36,393 bases of DNA from an uncultured Clostridia bacterium (GCA_904420525.1 CAJFVT010000087.1:1-36393), one strand, 5' to 3'. Shown: positions 24,149-32,778, numbered from the stretch's first letter. Program-made: numbers and translations. The notes: generated by a model not told the origin, from the letters alone.

Positions 24149-26233
24149 TTATAGCCAGAAAGCTATCATATACTGCAGCTTATAGTACACTGCCGGATCA
24201 GCTGCCCTTATCGAATCCTCTGTTCTCGCAAAAATGCTCAAGACCGCAAACGCAAGTGTAAGCAGGACAAGCGCCGTGATAACACACATAAGCGCCGAAT
24301 GCGACTCTGTGCCTTCGACCGCCGCGGATGACAGCGCAAATACTGTTAAAGAGCTTGCGATCATCATAAGCCACACAAAATCCAGATAGTATCTGGTAAG
24401 CAGCCCCGCCATCTGCGTGTCGGCGACCACTACCACAAGCGCCGCCGCCATGGCCGCACAGAGCATAACAAAGACGCGGCTGTCCTTAAACAGCTTCTTC
24501 TTAACAAGTCCGTACAAGCCAAAGCCCAAAAACGGATAGAGCCACAGAACACCGCCAAGTAATTTTTCACTGAGCGTAAGTCCCTGATATGCTGTCGCCC
24601 TGTCAAAATCATGTATGAAAGGGAACAGCGCGTCTATATGCATAGGCTGGAAAAGATATGTGAATATACCAAGTCCCGTCCTTCCCCAAACAAAGCCGCG
24701 TTTGGTCATATCATTCGTTGTGAGGTTATAGTTCGCGCCGAAATCAAACGGTGATCCGAACCTTGCGGCATTATATATCATAACCAGCGCCCCTATCACA
24801 ATAAACGGTATGCATACAGCAGCTGTAGCCTTCCATCCCTTTTTAGAGAACAGCTCTCTGGATCCGAAAACATACTTCCAGAACAGCACCACGCCGAATA
24901 CAGCGCTTATAAGGAACTGCGGGCGGCATCCCGCCGTCATGGCTATACATATCGATCCGGCACAAAGATAGTACGGACTAAGGCTCTGAACACTCCGTTT
25001 CTTCCCTACGGCCTTATCCCGCTCCGCCGCAAGCCAGAATGCCAGACCAAAAACGGAAAAGGTCAGTGCGGATATGATCGGTACCGCGTACAGATCCGGC
25101 TTATATAATATAAATGTGAGTACAGGCGCCACAAACGCCGCAGACGTCATCAAATATACCGGCATAGGTGTCTTGGGGAACCATTTTTTTATGATCTCCC
25201 ACAGCAAATACATTACCCCGGCTATAAAAAACAAAGCGAACACCGAGGCAGCCACATAATTCGGCAGATCAGCGCCGGTTATCAGATTATACGGAAGATA
25301 CAAAAGCACTACCGGCGCAGCACCGAAATATACATAGTATTTTCCGTCGTAATAAGCGTGGTCCCAATTGCTTTTGACATTATTTGCATTCCTTGCTCCA
25401 AGGTCATACGGGTTTTCCATCTCCTTTAACTCTTCGGACGGCTCCTCATTCAGATAAAAATGACCGTCCTTAAGAGCATCGACAAGAGAATAATACTGCT
25501 GGTGATTTACAGCTGACTTCGGTGACTGGAGTATCGCGTTATTCATTCTGACCGATCCCAGAAATGCCAGTGCCATAACAGTAGCCGCTATTATCGCCGC
25601 AGTTTGATGTGTGCTTTTGCTGAGATCTGTTTTTATCGAATAAACAAACGAGCGCGGCCTCAGGATATATACAGCAAACAGTACAGCCGCAAGCAGTATG
25701 ATCCTCGGCACCGATACCAGAAGCGGCACCGACCCGTTCAGCTCTATGCCTTCGCATACAGCGCTGCTGCCCGCTGTGCGCGACACCTTTATCGTCAGTG
25801 ACGAAACATTTCCGCTGAAATGCAGCGGGATATACTGGCTCGTCTCCGCGGCTGTAGTCACAGTTCGCTGAGGCGCCGTTACGGGCGAGGCGCTGTTTGC
25901 CTCATCATACGCGGATATCGTGACATCAAGTACCGCCGTATCATCAGCTTCTCTCAGCGGCAGGGACAGATATCTCAGCTTCTCATCTATATTATCTATC
26001 TGTATGGTCGCGCTCCCGCTCCCGAAGGTGATCTCACCATCATCGGCCGTGGCTCCCGATACTCTCATACTCGTTATTTCCACAGGATCGCTGAATATCG
26101 TGCTCACCCATTTGTAATTGAATACAAACAGCTCGCAAAGCACCGAAAATACGATCAATATAAGCGCTGCGGCCATATATTTTTCGGCCGTCTCCCTGCG
26201 CATAAATCCAATGAATGCCTTCAACCTATTCAT
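24149..26233 (-). CDS. Large polytopic membrane protein, likely GT-C-type glycosyltransferase
   Basis: 694 residues: one N-terminal membrane segment (about 20-40), an extracytoplasmic beta-rich region (about 50-165), then about ten further hydrophobic segments. A conserved-looking loop, NNVKSNWDHAYYDGKYYVYFGAAPVVLLYLPYNLITG, lies in the middle. I recognise the layout of bacterial membrane glycosyltransferases that use lipid-linked sugars, but no precise family name. It overlaps the GT2 gene by eight bases and precedes gtrA. This parallels O-antigen-type gtrA-gtrB-gtr(type) sets and suggests sugar decoration of an envelope polymer. Function is inferred from context and topology. Confidence 0.6.
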   Translation of the reverse strand: MNRLKAFIGFMRRETAEKYMAAALILIVFSVLCELFVFNYKWVSTIFSDPVEITSMRVSGATADDGEITFGSGSATIQIDNIDEKLRYLSLPLREADDTAVLDVTISAYDEANSASPVTAPQRTVTTAAETSQYIPLHFSGNVSSLTIKVSRTAGSSAVCEGIELNGSVPLLVSVPRIILLAAVLFAVYILRPRSFVYSIKTDLSKSTHQTAAIIAATVMALAFLGSVRMNNAILQSPKSAVNHQQYYSLVDALKDGHFYLNEEPSEELKEMENPYDLGARNANNVKSNWDHAYYDGKYYVYFGAAPVVLLYLPYNLITGADLPNYVAASVFALFFIAGVMYLLWEIIKKWFPKTPMPVYLMTSAAFVAPVLTFILYKPDLYAVPIISALTFSVFGLAFWLAAERDKAVGKKRSVQSLSPYYLCAGSICIAMTAGCRPQFLISAVFGVVLFWKYVFGSRELFSKKGWKATAAVCIPFIVIGALVMIYNAARFGSPFDFGANYNLTTNDMTKRGFVWGRTGLGIFTYLFQPMHIDALFPFIHDFDRATAYQGLTLSEKLLGGVLWLYPFLGFGLYGLVKKKLFKDSRVFVMLCAAMAAALVVVVADTQMAGLLTRYYLDFVWLMMIASSLTVFALSSAAVEGTESHSALMCVITALVLLTLAFAVLSIFARTEDSIRAADPAVYYKLQYMIAFWL

Positions 26234-27188
26234 TTCCCTTTTCCCCCTGTTCAGCTATGAGATCTTTATATTTGTCATGTACCTCGGTTAATTTAAACTC
26301 AAAATCATGTTTGTTTTTCTGGTTGATGGTAGAAAGGATCATTCCCGAAAAATACGACTGAAGCGCAGCTATCGCGGCAAATCCGCACATGACCAGAGTA
26401 GGTATCTTCGGGACAAGCCCCGTTTCTATAAAATCTATCAGTACCGGTATGAAAAATACAAGCGAAACAGCCATAAGCACTGCGGCTATGACCGAAAAAA
26501 AACGAAACGGATGATAGTTCTTATAGAGACGGATAATAGTTGCAAGCACTTTGAACCCATCTGAATAGGTGTTGAGCTTCGACTCGCTCCCGTCAGGTCT
26601 GTCCCTGTAATCTATAATAACATTTTTTACAAGCATACGCTTGTCCACAGCATGGATTGTCATCTCCGTTTCGATCTCGAACCCGTGTGAAAGCACGGGA
26701 AATGTCTTTACAAAACTGTAAGAAAATGCTCTGTAGCCTGTCATAACATCCTTGATGTCGCTTTTAAACAGGCAGTTGATGCTTTTTCTGACTATGGCAT
26801 TGCCAAAATTATGGAATTTGCGTTTATTCTCAGTAAAGTACGTTGAAGATAGCCTGTCTCCTACGACCATATCTGTTCCGTCATTCAGGATGCTGTCAAC
26901 CATCTCTCTGGCATATTCGGCGGGATAAGTGTCGTCACCGTCAGCCATGATATATGCCTGCGCATCTATCTCACGGAACATACGGCGTATGACGCTGCCC
27001 TTGCCCTGCATACGCTCATATCTGACTACCGCTCCCGCTGCCGCCGCTATCTCTGCGGTGTTGTCGGTCGAATTATTGTCATATACGTATACAACGGCCT
27101 CAGGGAGCCGCTCCTTAAAATCCTTAACGACCTTTCCTATTGTTTTCGACTCATTATAGCAAGGTATAAGAACCGCTATTTTATCCAT
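26226..27188 (-). CDS. Family 2 glycosyltransferase, GtrB/DPM1-like
   Basis: The 320-residue enzyme probably charges a polyprenyl phosphate with a sugar. The GT-A domain (about 1-220) begins KIAVLIPCYNESKTIGKVV, with DNNSTDNTAEIA and the metal-binding AYIMADGDDTYPAEYA. Two C-terminal membrane segments (about 230-290) anchor it, and a charged tail ends the protein. I chose ATG 27188 (MDKIAV) because AAAGGAT lies before it and the extra six residues of the ORF-track start cover that site. It is the first gene of a Gtr-like trio. Confidence 0.9.
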   Translation of the reverse strand: MDKIAVLIPCYNESKTIGKVVKDFKERLPEAVVYVYDNNSTDNTAEIAAAAGAVVRYERMQGKGSVIRRMFREIDAQAYIMADGDDTYPAEYAREMVDSILNDGTDMVVGDRLSSTYFTENKRKFHNFGNAIVRKSINCLFKSDIKDVMTGYRAFSYSFVKTFPVLSHGFEIETEMTIHAVDKRMLVKNVIIDYRDRPDGSESKLNTYSDGFKVLATIIRLYKNYHPFRFFSVIAAVLMAVSLVFFIPVLIDFIETGLVPKIPTLVMCGFAAIAALQSYFSGMILSTINQKNKHDFEFKLTEVHDKYKDLIAEQGEKGNE

Positions 27189-27242
27189 TACCGTAAATCC
27201 TTTCAAAAATTGATATCATACTGAGCTTCGGACAATTGATGT

Positions 27243-27938
27243 TCATCCTCTTATCAGCTTGGGCACAAACCGCAGATAATCGGATGAAACTAATATGTAT
27301 TCTATCCCGTCTACATCCGGCGCTATCCGGTTGCAGTGAGTATTTGCGTGAAGGTGTCCGTAAATACACTTTCTGACGCCGTAACTCTTCATCATATCGG
27401 TGAAGCTGTTACCCTCGCATGCCCGCGACATTGGCGGGTAATGCGTAAATACATATATCTCATCAGTTTCGGCGCATTTCAGCGACATCTCAAGCCTTGC
27501 CACCTCGCGTGAATGATATTTCCAGTCCGACTCACTGAAGCCGTCTGACGAAGGATAGATCCATCCCCGCGTCCCGCATATGGAAACGCCGTCCGCGGTA
27601 TATGAATTATTCTGCAGAAAATATATGCTGTCAAATCCGTGCAAGCTGACATATTCCTTCATCTTCGACATTGTTGTCCACCAATAATCATGGTTTCCCT
27701 TGACTATTATCTTTCGTCCGTTCAAGCGCTCAAGATATTCAAAATCGCGTTCCGCCTGCTCAATATACGTTGCCCAAGAGAAATCGCCGGGAATAACGAC
27801 AGTATCGTCCTGCCCGACCAAGCTCTGCCAGCTGTCAGCTATACGCTCAACATAATTATCCCACTGTTTTCCGAACTTGTTCATCGGCTTGTTGATGCCC
27901 AGCGGCAGATGAAGATCTCCCAAAGCGAATACAGCCAT
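27243..27938 (-). CDS. Metallophosphoesterase (calcineurin-like)
   Basis: 231-residue cytoplasmic phosphoesterase with a complete two-metal site: GDLHL (7-11), GDFSW, GNHDYWW, THYPP and GHLHANTH. The MAVFALGDLHL start and WIYPSSDGFSESDWKYHSREVARLE segment match the group often annotated as predicted phosphohydrolase. The substrate is unknown. GGAGG is 9 bases before ATG. It is 23 bases after the monooxygenase-fold gene and 54 bases before the GT2 gene, all in one direction. Confidence 0.9.
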   Translation of the reverse strand: MAVFALGDLHLPLGINKPMNKFGKQWDNYVERIADSWQSLVGQDDTVVIPGDFSWATYIEQAERDFEYLERLNGRKIIVKGNHDYWWTTMSKMKEYVSLHGFDSIYFLQNNSYTADGVSICGTRGWIYPSSDGFSESDWKYHSREVARLEMSLKCAETDEIYVFTHYPPMSRACEGNSFTDMMKSYGVRKCIYGHLHANTHCNRIAPDVDGIEYILVSSDYLRFVPKLIRG

Positions 27939-27961
27939 ATATCATATCCTCCGTTCCGGAC

Positions 27962-28258
27962 CTACCTTATACCGGGTACACGCATTATCTGCTCTATAGA
28001 CGGCTCGCCGTTTGTGAGAGGAGCTATAAGATCTATGAACATTTTAAAATGCGGCGCCTCATTATGCTTTTCGATCGCCACATCATTAAGCCATTCCTCT
28101 ATAAAGGTGAATTTTGTTTCATCGTCTCTTGACTGGAAAACTTTATACGAGAGATTACCATTTTCCTTCCTCGTGCTTCTCGTGCAGTCACCTGCAAGCT
28201 TTATGAACTTATCCACGCAATCAGACTTTACATCAAAATTTGCCACGATAGTTATCAT
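27962..28258 (-). CDS. Antibiotic biosynthesis monooxygenase (ABM)-fold protein
   Basis: 98-residue ferredoxin-like ABM domain: ITIVANFDVKSDCVDKFIKLAGDCTRSTRKENGNLSYKVF at the start, then FTFIEEWLNDVAIEKHNEAPHFKMF. Such proteins, like YgiN, act as dimers on quinones, but many remain uncharacterised. AAAGGAAAGG lies eight bases before ATG. It is 44 bases after the NifX-like gene, with which it is probably transcribed. Confidence 0.88.
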   Translation of the reverse strand: MITIVANFDVKSDCVDKFIKLAGDCTRSTRKENGNLSYKVFQSRDDETKFTFIEEWLNDVAIEKHNEAPHFKMFIDLIAPLTNGEPSIEQIMRVPGIR

Positions 28259-28302
28259 TACCGGTACCTTTCCTTTCGTTCGATATATCAGTATACAAAA
28301 TC

Positions 28303-28704
28303 TTAATGGCAGCTGTGTCCTCCGCAGCCGTTCTGAGAACAGTTATGCTCTGCTCCGCCGTGCTCATGCCCATGATGGTCACAATGTACGTTTATATCAA
28401 AATCCAGCGTTCCGTCAAGCAAACTTTTCACCGCGTCATCAGCGCTGCCTGATACTCCTCCGTACAGCTTTATACCGGCTTCCTTAAGAGCGGTCTGCGC
28501 TCCTCCGCCTATGCCTCCGCAGATCAGTACATCAGCACCGTTGAGCGCCAGCAGTCCCGCCAGTGCTCCGTGTCCGCTGCCGTTCGTGTCAAGTATGCGT
28601 TCATCGACTATTCTTCCGTCCTCTGTATCATACAGCTTGAACTGAGCCGTATGTCCAAAATGCTGAAATATTTGTCCATTATCGTATGTCACCGCTATTT
28701 TCAT
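28303..28704 (-). CDS. NifX/NifB-type (dinitrogenase FeMo-cofactor-like) domain protein with His-rich tail
   Basis: 133 residues. The first 105 form the domain shared by NifX, NafY and the NifB C terminus (MKIAVTYDNGQIFQHFGHTAQFKLYD...ADVLICGGIGGGAQTALKEAGIKLYGG). In non-fixing anaerobes such proteins bind Fe-S or Mo-S clusters of unknown use. The tail (about 110-133) is rich in His and Cys (HCDHHGHEHGG...CGGHSCH) and likely binds metal. I start at ATG 28704 with AAAGGGG upstream; the ORF-track start would include the promoter. No nif gene is nearby. It leads an operon behind a consensus promoter. Confidence 0.9.
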   Translation of the reverse strand: MKIAVTYDNGQIFQHFGHTAQFKLYDTEDGRIVDERILDTNGSGHGALAGLLALNGADVLICGGIGGGAQTALKEAGIKLYGGVSGSADDAVKSLLDGTLDFDINVHCDHHGHEHGGAEHNCSQNGCGGHSCH

Positions 28705-28731
28705 AACAACATAACCCCTTTCATGGCTTCT

Positions 28732-28760
28732 ATTATACATCATTTTACTCTCGATGTCAA
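28732..28760 (-). promoter_or_regulatory. Consensus SigA promoter of the NifX-like gene
   Basis: Minus strand: TTGACA, 17 bases, TATAAT, a perfect match. The predicted start near 28725 leaves a leader of about 20 bases. It probably drives the NifX-like to GtrA gene series. Confidence 0.92.
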
Positions 28761-28814
28761 CACAATGCACCGCAAAAAAGTTTTTAATAGTACGCGCGTC
28801 ATCCATATAAAATG

Positions 28815-28852
28815 CTAAAAAAGACCGCCGTCACCTGAGTGAAAGCGATCCT
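28815..28852 (-). terminator. Terminator of the SpoIVFB-like gene
   Basis: GATCGC/GCGGTC outer stem, 2x2 internal loop, TCAC/GTGA inner stem, then TTTTTT, immediately after the stop codon on the minus strand. Confidence 0.8.
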
Positions 28853-28853
28853 T

Positions 28854-29636
28854 TCATTCCCCGCCGTATCCTGATGCCCGTTCTATTATCTCACATTCGC
28901 TGAGTAGCTCCGCTATACTTCCGTCAGCATCTGTGACCGCCGCTATGGTCGTACATGACGGCGATACCGTTTTTGCCGCCTTTAAAAGCGAATTATTTCC
29001 GTCCACGACTACCATTCGAACACGGTTCGTATTCTTTTTTACTCCTGAGGCAGCTATTATGAAGTCAACGTCATATTTTTCTCTTGATGTCAGCACATTG
29101 CCGAGCAGGAACAAAGCCATTGCGAGCATTGACAAATTCAGCCGTCCTAAATATATCCCCGCCGCTGCCGCGCCTGCGAATGAAAACGCCAGAAGGACCG
29201 ATGTGACTGTAAGTATCCGCCTCGCAGCGTAAGCGCCGACCCTGTAAGAGAGAAGGCGTTTTAATATGATACCGCCGTCAAGAGGTAGCACCGGCATCAA
29301 ATTCATGATAAATAGTGCCATATTTATCGTATAACCCCTCTCCCAGCCCATATGAAGTGCTGCAAACGCCGCAGCGCCGTTGACGAGCGGACCTGCCGCA
29401 TAGAGAATTATCTCGTCAGAGATCGAACGCACTATCTTATTTTTCAGCCTGAGATGAACACCGAACGGAGCAAATTCTATACTTTCAGGCTTCAATCCTA
29501 TCACCAGGGCCGCAGCGAGATGCGCCAGCTCATGGACTGTCATGACAGCGTAGGTCAATATGAGCATGCCCGCGCCGCCTGTGAACAGACTGATAACGAA
29601 CAATACCGCTGAAAGCGGATTTATCCTGATCCTCAT
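28854..29636 (-). CDS. SpoIVFB-like M50 family membrane metalloprotease
   Basis: 260-residue polytopic protein with the zinc motif HELAH in VMTVHELAHLAAALVIG and the second-ligand region NLMPVLPLDGGIILKRLL. Order and size match SpoIVFB-type intramembrane proteases, which release SigK in sporulating Bacillus; whether this one does so is unknown. The C-terminal 70 residues look like a single CBS-like half domain (VRMVVVDGNNSLLKAAKTV). I start at ATG 29636 (MRIRINPLS). The ORF-track start at 29681 lies inside the galK terminator. The likely ribosome site GGGGGTG is itself the 3' arm of that terminator. Confidence 0.88.
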   Translation of the reverse strand: MRIRINPLSAVLFVISLFTGGAGMLILTYAVMTVHELAHLAAALVIGLKPESIEFAPFGVHLRLKNKIVRSISDEIILYAAGPLVNGAAAFAALHMGWERGYTINMALFIMNLMPVLPLDGGIILKRLLSYRVGAYAARRILTVTSVLLAFSFAGAAAAGIYLGRLNLSMLAMALFLLGNVLTSREKYDVDFIIAASGVKKNTNRVRMVVVDGNNSLLKAAKTVSPSCTTIAAVTDADGSIAELLSECEIIERASGYGGE

Positions 29637-29638
29637 AA

Positions 29639-29676
29639 GAAAAAACACCCCCGGATAAATTATATTTATCCGGGGG
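29639..29676 (-). terminator. Intrinsic terminator of galK
   Basis: Perfect 13-bp stem CCCCCGGATAAAT/ATTTATCCGGGGG, 3-base loop, then TGTTTTTT on the minus strand. Confidence 0.93.
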
Positions 29677-29700
29677 CGCATTAATTACTTTTATTTGAGG

Positions 29701-30990
29701 TCATTCCGATATACGGCAGCCGCCTATCGGTCTGATCGCCAATACATGACACATTCCCTCACCGAGAACTGCCTCTATCTTTGTTTTGAATTCATCGAGC
29801 ATATCGTCAGGTACAAATGCCTGCACCGTTCCCGCAAAGCCACCGCCGTGTACTCTGTACGCTCCTCTGCTACCTAATATCTCATCGCACATTGCGAGCG
29901 TTACCGCAACAGCCTGCTGTTCCGGCATGCTTGCAGCGAATACATTTTGGAGATACATATATGACGACCTTCCGGAAAGCTTTACAAGCTCAAGAAAACG
30001 GTCAAAATCACCGTTTCTTATAGCCTCAGTCTCCAGGCATGCGCGGCGTGACTCGTTAAAGAAATGGTACGCGCGCAAAACTGCCCTGTCATTTCCCAGC
30101 TTCTCTCGTATCGGCTTTATATTCCTGAGAAATTCAGCTTCGTCTACCTCTCTTAAAACGCTTTTCCCGAAATACTCCGCTACCTGCTTCATCTCGGACG
30201 GTATGGATGCATATTCTCCCGTAAGATCCGCATGATCCGCTCCGGAATCCACTATGCATAGCGAATATCCATACTTCGCCAGATCAAACTCTACCTTGCT
30301 TATCTCCGGCTCCTCAGTGCATTTGAAATCTGCCGCCACGACCGCGCCTACAGACGAGGCCATCTGATCCAGCAGTCCGCTGGGCTTGTTATAAAAAACA
30401 TTTTCCGCGTACTGCCCTATTTTAGCTATCTCAACGGGATCCACCTCTCCGTTTGCGCAGAGATCATTTACGATAGTCCCTACAAGCACCTCAAATGCAG
30501 CCGATGAAGAAAGTCCGGACCCCTTCAGCACATTTGATTCCGTATAAGCGTTAAAGCCCCGAAGCTCATAGCCTCTATCCTTAAAGCTGCGCAGCACACC
30601 TCTTATAAGAGCTATAGCCTTATCAAACTGCTCAGGATGGATCTCAAGATCATCAAGATCTATAACGTCCATATCATATCCCTTGGATTTGATCCGCACC
30701 GTATTCTCACCGTTATATGCCGCTGCAGCGATCACATCAAGATCAACGCTTCCGGCCAGCACGCAGCCGTGCTGGTGATCTGTATGGTTACCGCCTATCT
30801 CCGTACGGCCCGGAGCTGAAAACAGCGCAAGCTCATCAGCGTTTCCGTATATTTCTTTGTAACCGTCTATAACTCCCAGAAACCTGTCCGCATACTTTTT
30901 CGTATCATCGCCGCACGAATATATGTATGACAGCTTTTCGTTCAGTGAGCCGTCAGCAAGGCATTTTACAATTTCCTCTGTTTTCTGCAT
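29701..30990 (-). CDS. galK: Galactokinase
   Basis: A GHMP-family kinase that phosphorylates galactose at C1, the first Leloir step. The 429-residue protein has the signature GRTEIGGNHTDHQHG (about 61-75), the ATP-binding loop VLKGSGLSSSAAFEV, and the C-terminal motif RVHGGGFAGTVQAFVP. GGAGG precedes ATG by about seven bases. It is monocistronic: the upstream gap carries two repeats and a possible promoter, and a strong terminator follows. galT, galE or a transporter is not in the window. Confidence 0.96.
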   Translation of the reverse strand: MQKTEEIVKCLADGSLNEKLSYIYSCGDDTKKYADRFLGVIDGYKEIYGNADELALFSAPGRTEIGGNHTDHQHGCVLAGSVDLDVIAAAAYNGENTVRIKSKGYDMDVIDLDDLEIHPEQFDKAIALIRGVLRSFKDRGYELRGFNAYTESNVLKGSGLSSSAAFEVLVGTIVNDLCANGEVDPVEIAKIGQYAENVFYNKPSGLLDQMASSVGAVVAADFKCTEEPEISKVEFDLAKYGYSLCIVDSGADHADLTGEYASIPSEMKQVAEYFGKSVLREVDEAEFLRNIKPIREKLGNDRAVLRAYHFFNESRRACLETEAIRNGDFDRFLELVKLSGRSSYMYLQNVFAASMPEQQAVAVTLAMCDEILGSRGAYRVHGGGFAGTVQAFVPDDMLDEFKTKIEAVLGEGMCHVLAIRPIGGCRISE

Positions 30991-31007
30991 CTGCTACCTC
31001 CAAAATC

Positions 31008-31035
31008 ATTATATTTTTATGTAATTGCGAAACAA
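31008..31035 (-). promoter_or_regulatory. Possible galK promoter inside palindrome B copy 3
   Basis: Minus strand: TTGTTT, 16 bases, TATAAT. The -35 lies in the palindrome. The predicted start would be very close to the ribosome site, so this is tentative. Confidence 0.35.
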
Positions 31036-31052
31036 ACGCTTCGCAATTACAT
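31019..31052. repeat. Dispersed palindrome family B, copy 3
   Basis: Perfect 13-bp arms ATGTAATTGCGAA/TTCGCAATTACAT around 8 bases, upstream of galK. Shares ATTGCGAAAC with copies at 7513 and 18005. Confidence 0.75.
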
Positions 31053-31077
31053 ACATTATATTTTCAAGCTTATATAA

Positions 31078-31151
31078 TTAGAGCGTATCTGAAAACTCCA
31101 TTCATTCGTCTGAATATCCAAATAAAGCAAGTTTTCAGATACGCCCTAAGA
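31078..31151 (+). repeat. MITE-like 74-bp repeat, copy 2
   Basis: Begins TTAGAGCGTATCTGAAAAC and ends GTTTTCAGATACGCCCTAAG, a clear terminal inverted repeat. It aligns end to end with the copy at 15261-15334 (opposite strand). It lies between thrC and galK, flanked by palindrome B and a GC-rich hairpin. Confidence 0.82.
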
Positions 31152-31183
31152 GGGGGCTGTTCTTAACGCGGCAGCCCCTCTTT
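31150..31183. repeat. GC-rich hairpin after thrC, family C-like
   Basis: GAGGGGGCTG/CAGCCCCTC arms around TTCTTAACGCGG, about 15 bases after the thrC stop. The arm sequence resembles family C ends. The T-rich side is on the plus strand, so termination of thrC by it is uncertain. Confidence 0.5.
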
Positions 31184-31194
31184 CTTATTTCAAT

Positions 31195-32697
31195 TTATTC
31201 TACCTTAAGAAAATCACTGACTGTATTCTGCATTTGATCCTTTTCGACCACAGTATTGAATATAGGCGTACGATCCTTCAATTCCGCAAGTGAGTCCGGG
31301 ACCTTCATACCGCTCTTCTCTCTGAGCATATCGAGCAGCTCAAACTCGTCCTTTCCTGCGACAGCATTGTAATCCTCAAGCGCGATAAGCACGCTCTGAT
31401 TAAATTTGAACGGGCTTGCGGTCGATGCTATAACGGTCTTTGTTTTGTCTCCTGTCCTCTCAACATACTTATCATAAACGCATTTTGCCACTGCCGTATG
31501 TGTATCTATCACGTAACCGCTTTCTTCAAATGTTTTACGTATAGCCGCCATAGTTTCCTTATCATCGCAGCAATCGGCGTCAAACATACTCTGCATCGCT
31601 TCCTTTATCGGCTCAGGAACAGAATATTCGCCCTCGGTATTGAGCTTGTTCATAAGCTCCTTAACGATTCCGTCGTCACAGCCGGAAAGATCGTATAGAA
31701 ATCTTTCAAGATTTGACGAGATAAGAATATCCATTGACGGTGAAATGGTCGTATGGAAGCGTCTGTTTTTATTGTAAACACCAGTCTTTATAAAATCAGT
31801 CAATACATTGTTCTCATTCGATGCGCATATAAATTTTCTTATCGGCAGACCCATCTTCTTAGCATAGTAGGACGCAAGTATATTACCGAAGTTTCCTGTA
31901 GGCACTACCACATTGATCTCATCGCCTATAGATATCTCGCCGCCGTCTATAAGATCCGCATACGCGGAAAAATAATATACTATCTGAGGAACGAGCCTGC
32001 CCCAGTTTATCGAATTCGCGCTCGACAGCTTGAAGCCGTTTCTGTCAAGCAGCTTTTTATATTCTGTATCTGTAAAGATCTTTTTGACCCCATTCTGCGC
32101 ATCGTCAAAATTCCCCTTTACCGCCGCGACAGAAACGTTGTTGCCGCGCTGGGTGACCATCTGCAGCTTCTGTATCTCACTTACGCCGTTGTCGGGGTAA
32201 AACACGATTATTCTTGTACCGTTGACATCTCTGAAGCCCTCAAGCGCCGCCTTTCCCGTATCGCCCGATGTAGCAACGAGTATTATTATCTCCTCGTCCT
32301 CATTCGTCATTTTCATTGACGTTGTAAGAAAATGGGGCAGGATCTGCAGAGCCATGTCCTTAAAAGCGCACGTGGGACCATGCCACAGCTCAAGGAAATA
32401 TACCTCATCATTGAGCTTATATACCGGCGCGATAGCGTCCGTTCCGAATTTCTCCTTTGTATATGCGCTCGTGATACACTTTCTCAGATCCTCCTCGGTA
32501 AAATCCGTGAGAAACTTGCTCAGAACGAAATACGCCCTGTCATGATATGATTTACCGGCAAGATTTTCTATCTCATCAAGACTTACATGCGGAAAACTTT
32601 CCGGCACAAACAGTCCGCCCTCATCCGACAGGCCCTGCTTTATCGCCTGAGCCGAGCTGACGCTTATACTTTTATCCCTTGTACTATGATACTGCAT
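31195..32697 (-). CDS. thrC: Threonine synthase
   Basis: Converts O-phosphohomoserine to threonine with PLP. The 500-residue length and the start MQYHSTRDKSISVSSAQAIKQGLSDEGGLFVPE mark the long form. The PLP lysine is in LELWHGPTCAFKDMALQILP, and the phosphate-binding loop is VPTGNFGNILASYYAKKMGLPI. The protein is complete and GGAGG precedes its ATG. It lies downstream of the P-loop gene. The 124-base gap holds a hairpin (32779-32808) and a small GCATAG/CTATGC stem, and I see no known riboswitch there. Confidence 0.97.
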   Translation of the reverse strand: MQYHSTRDKSISVSSAQAIKQGLSDEGGLFVPESFPHVSLDEIENLAGKSYHDRAYFVLSKFLTDFTEEDLRKCITSAYTKEKFGTDAIAPVYKLNDEVYFLELWHGPTCAFKDMALQILPHFLTTSMKMTNEDEEIIILVATSGDTGKAALEGFRDVNGTRIIVFYPDNGVSEIQKLQMVTQRGNNVSVAAVKGNFDDAQNGVKKIFTDTEYKKLLDRNGFKLSSANSINWGRLVPQIVYYFSAYADLIDGGEISIGDEINVVVPTGNFGNILASYYAKKMGLPIRKFICASNENNVLTDFIKTGVYNKNRRFHTTISPSMDILISSNLERFLYDLSGCDDGIVKELMNKLNTEGEYSVPEPIKEAMQSMFDADCCDDKETMAAIRKTFEESGYVIDTHTAVAKCVYDKYVERTGDKTKTVIASTASPFKFNQSVLIALEDYNAVAGKDEFELLDMLREKSGMKVPDSLAELKDRTPIFNTVVEKDQMQNTVSDFLKVE

Positions 32698-32778
32698 TTT
32701 AACCTCCGAAAAACATGCACGGAAGAAGCATAGATCCGCTATGCCTCATCCGAACACCATATATTTTATTCAATTAAG

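Noticed and set aside
27639-28487. 282-residue plus-strand ORF
   Set aside because: Antisense to three recognisable genes (metallophosphoesterase, ABM protein, NifX-like).
28705-28806. N-terminal extension of the NifX-like protein
   Set aside because: It contains the consensus promoter; homologues begin at MKIAVTYD.
29637-29681. N-terminal extension of the SpoIVFB-like protein (start at 29681)
   Set aside because: These codons are the galK terminator hairpin.
15261-31151. CRISPR array or insertion sequence from the repeated palindromes
   Set aside because: Copies are kilobases apart, single, without regular spacers, and no transposase or cas gene is present.
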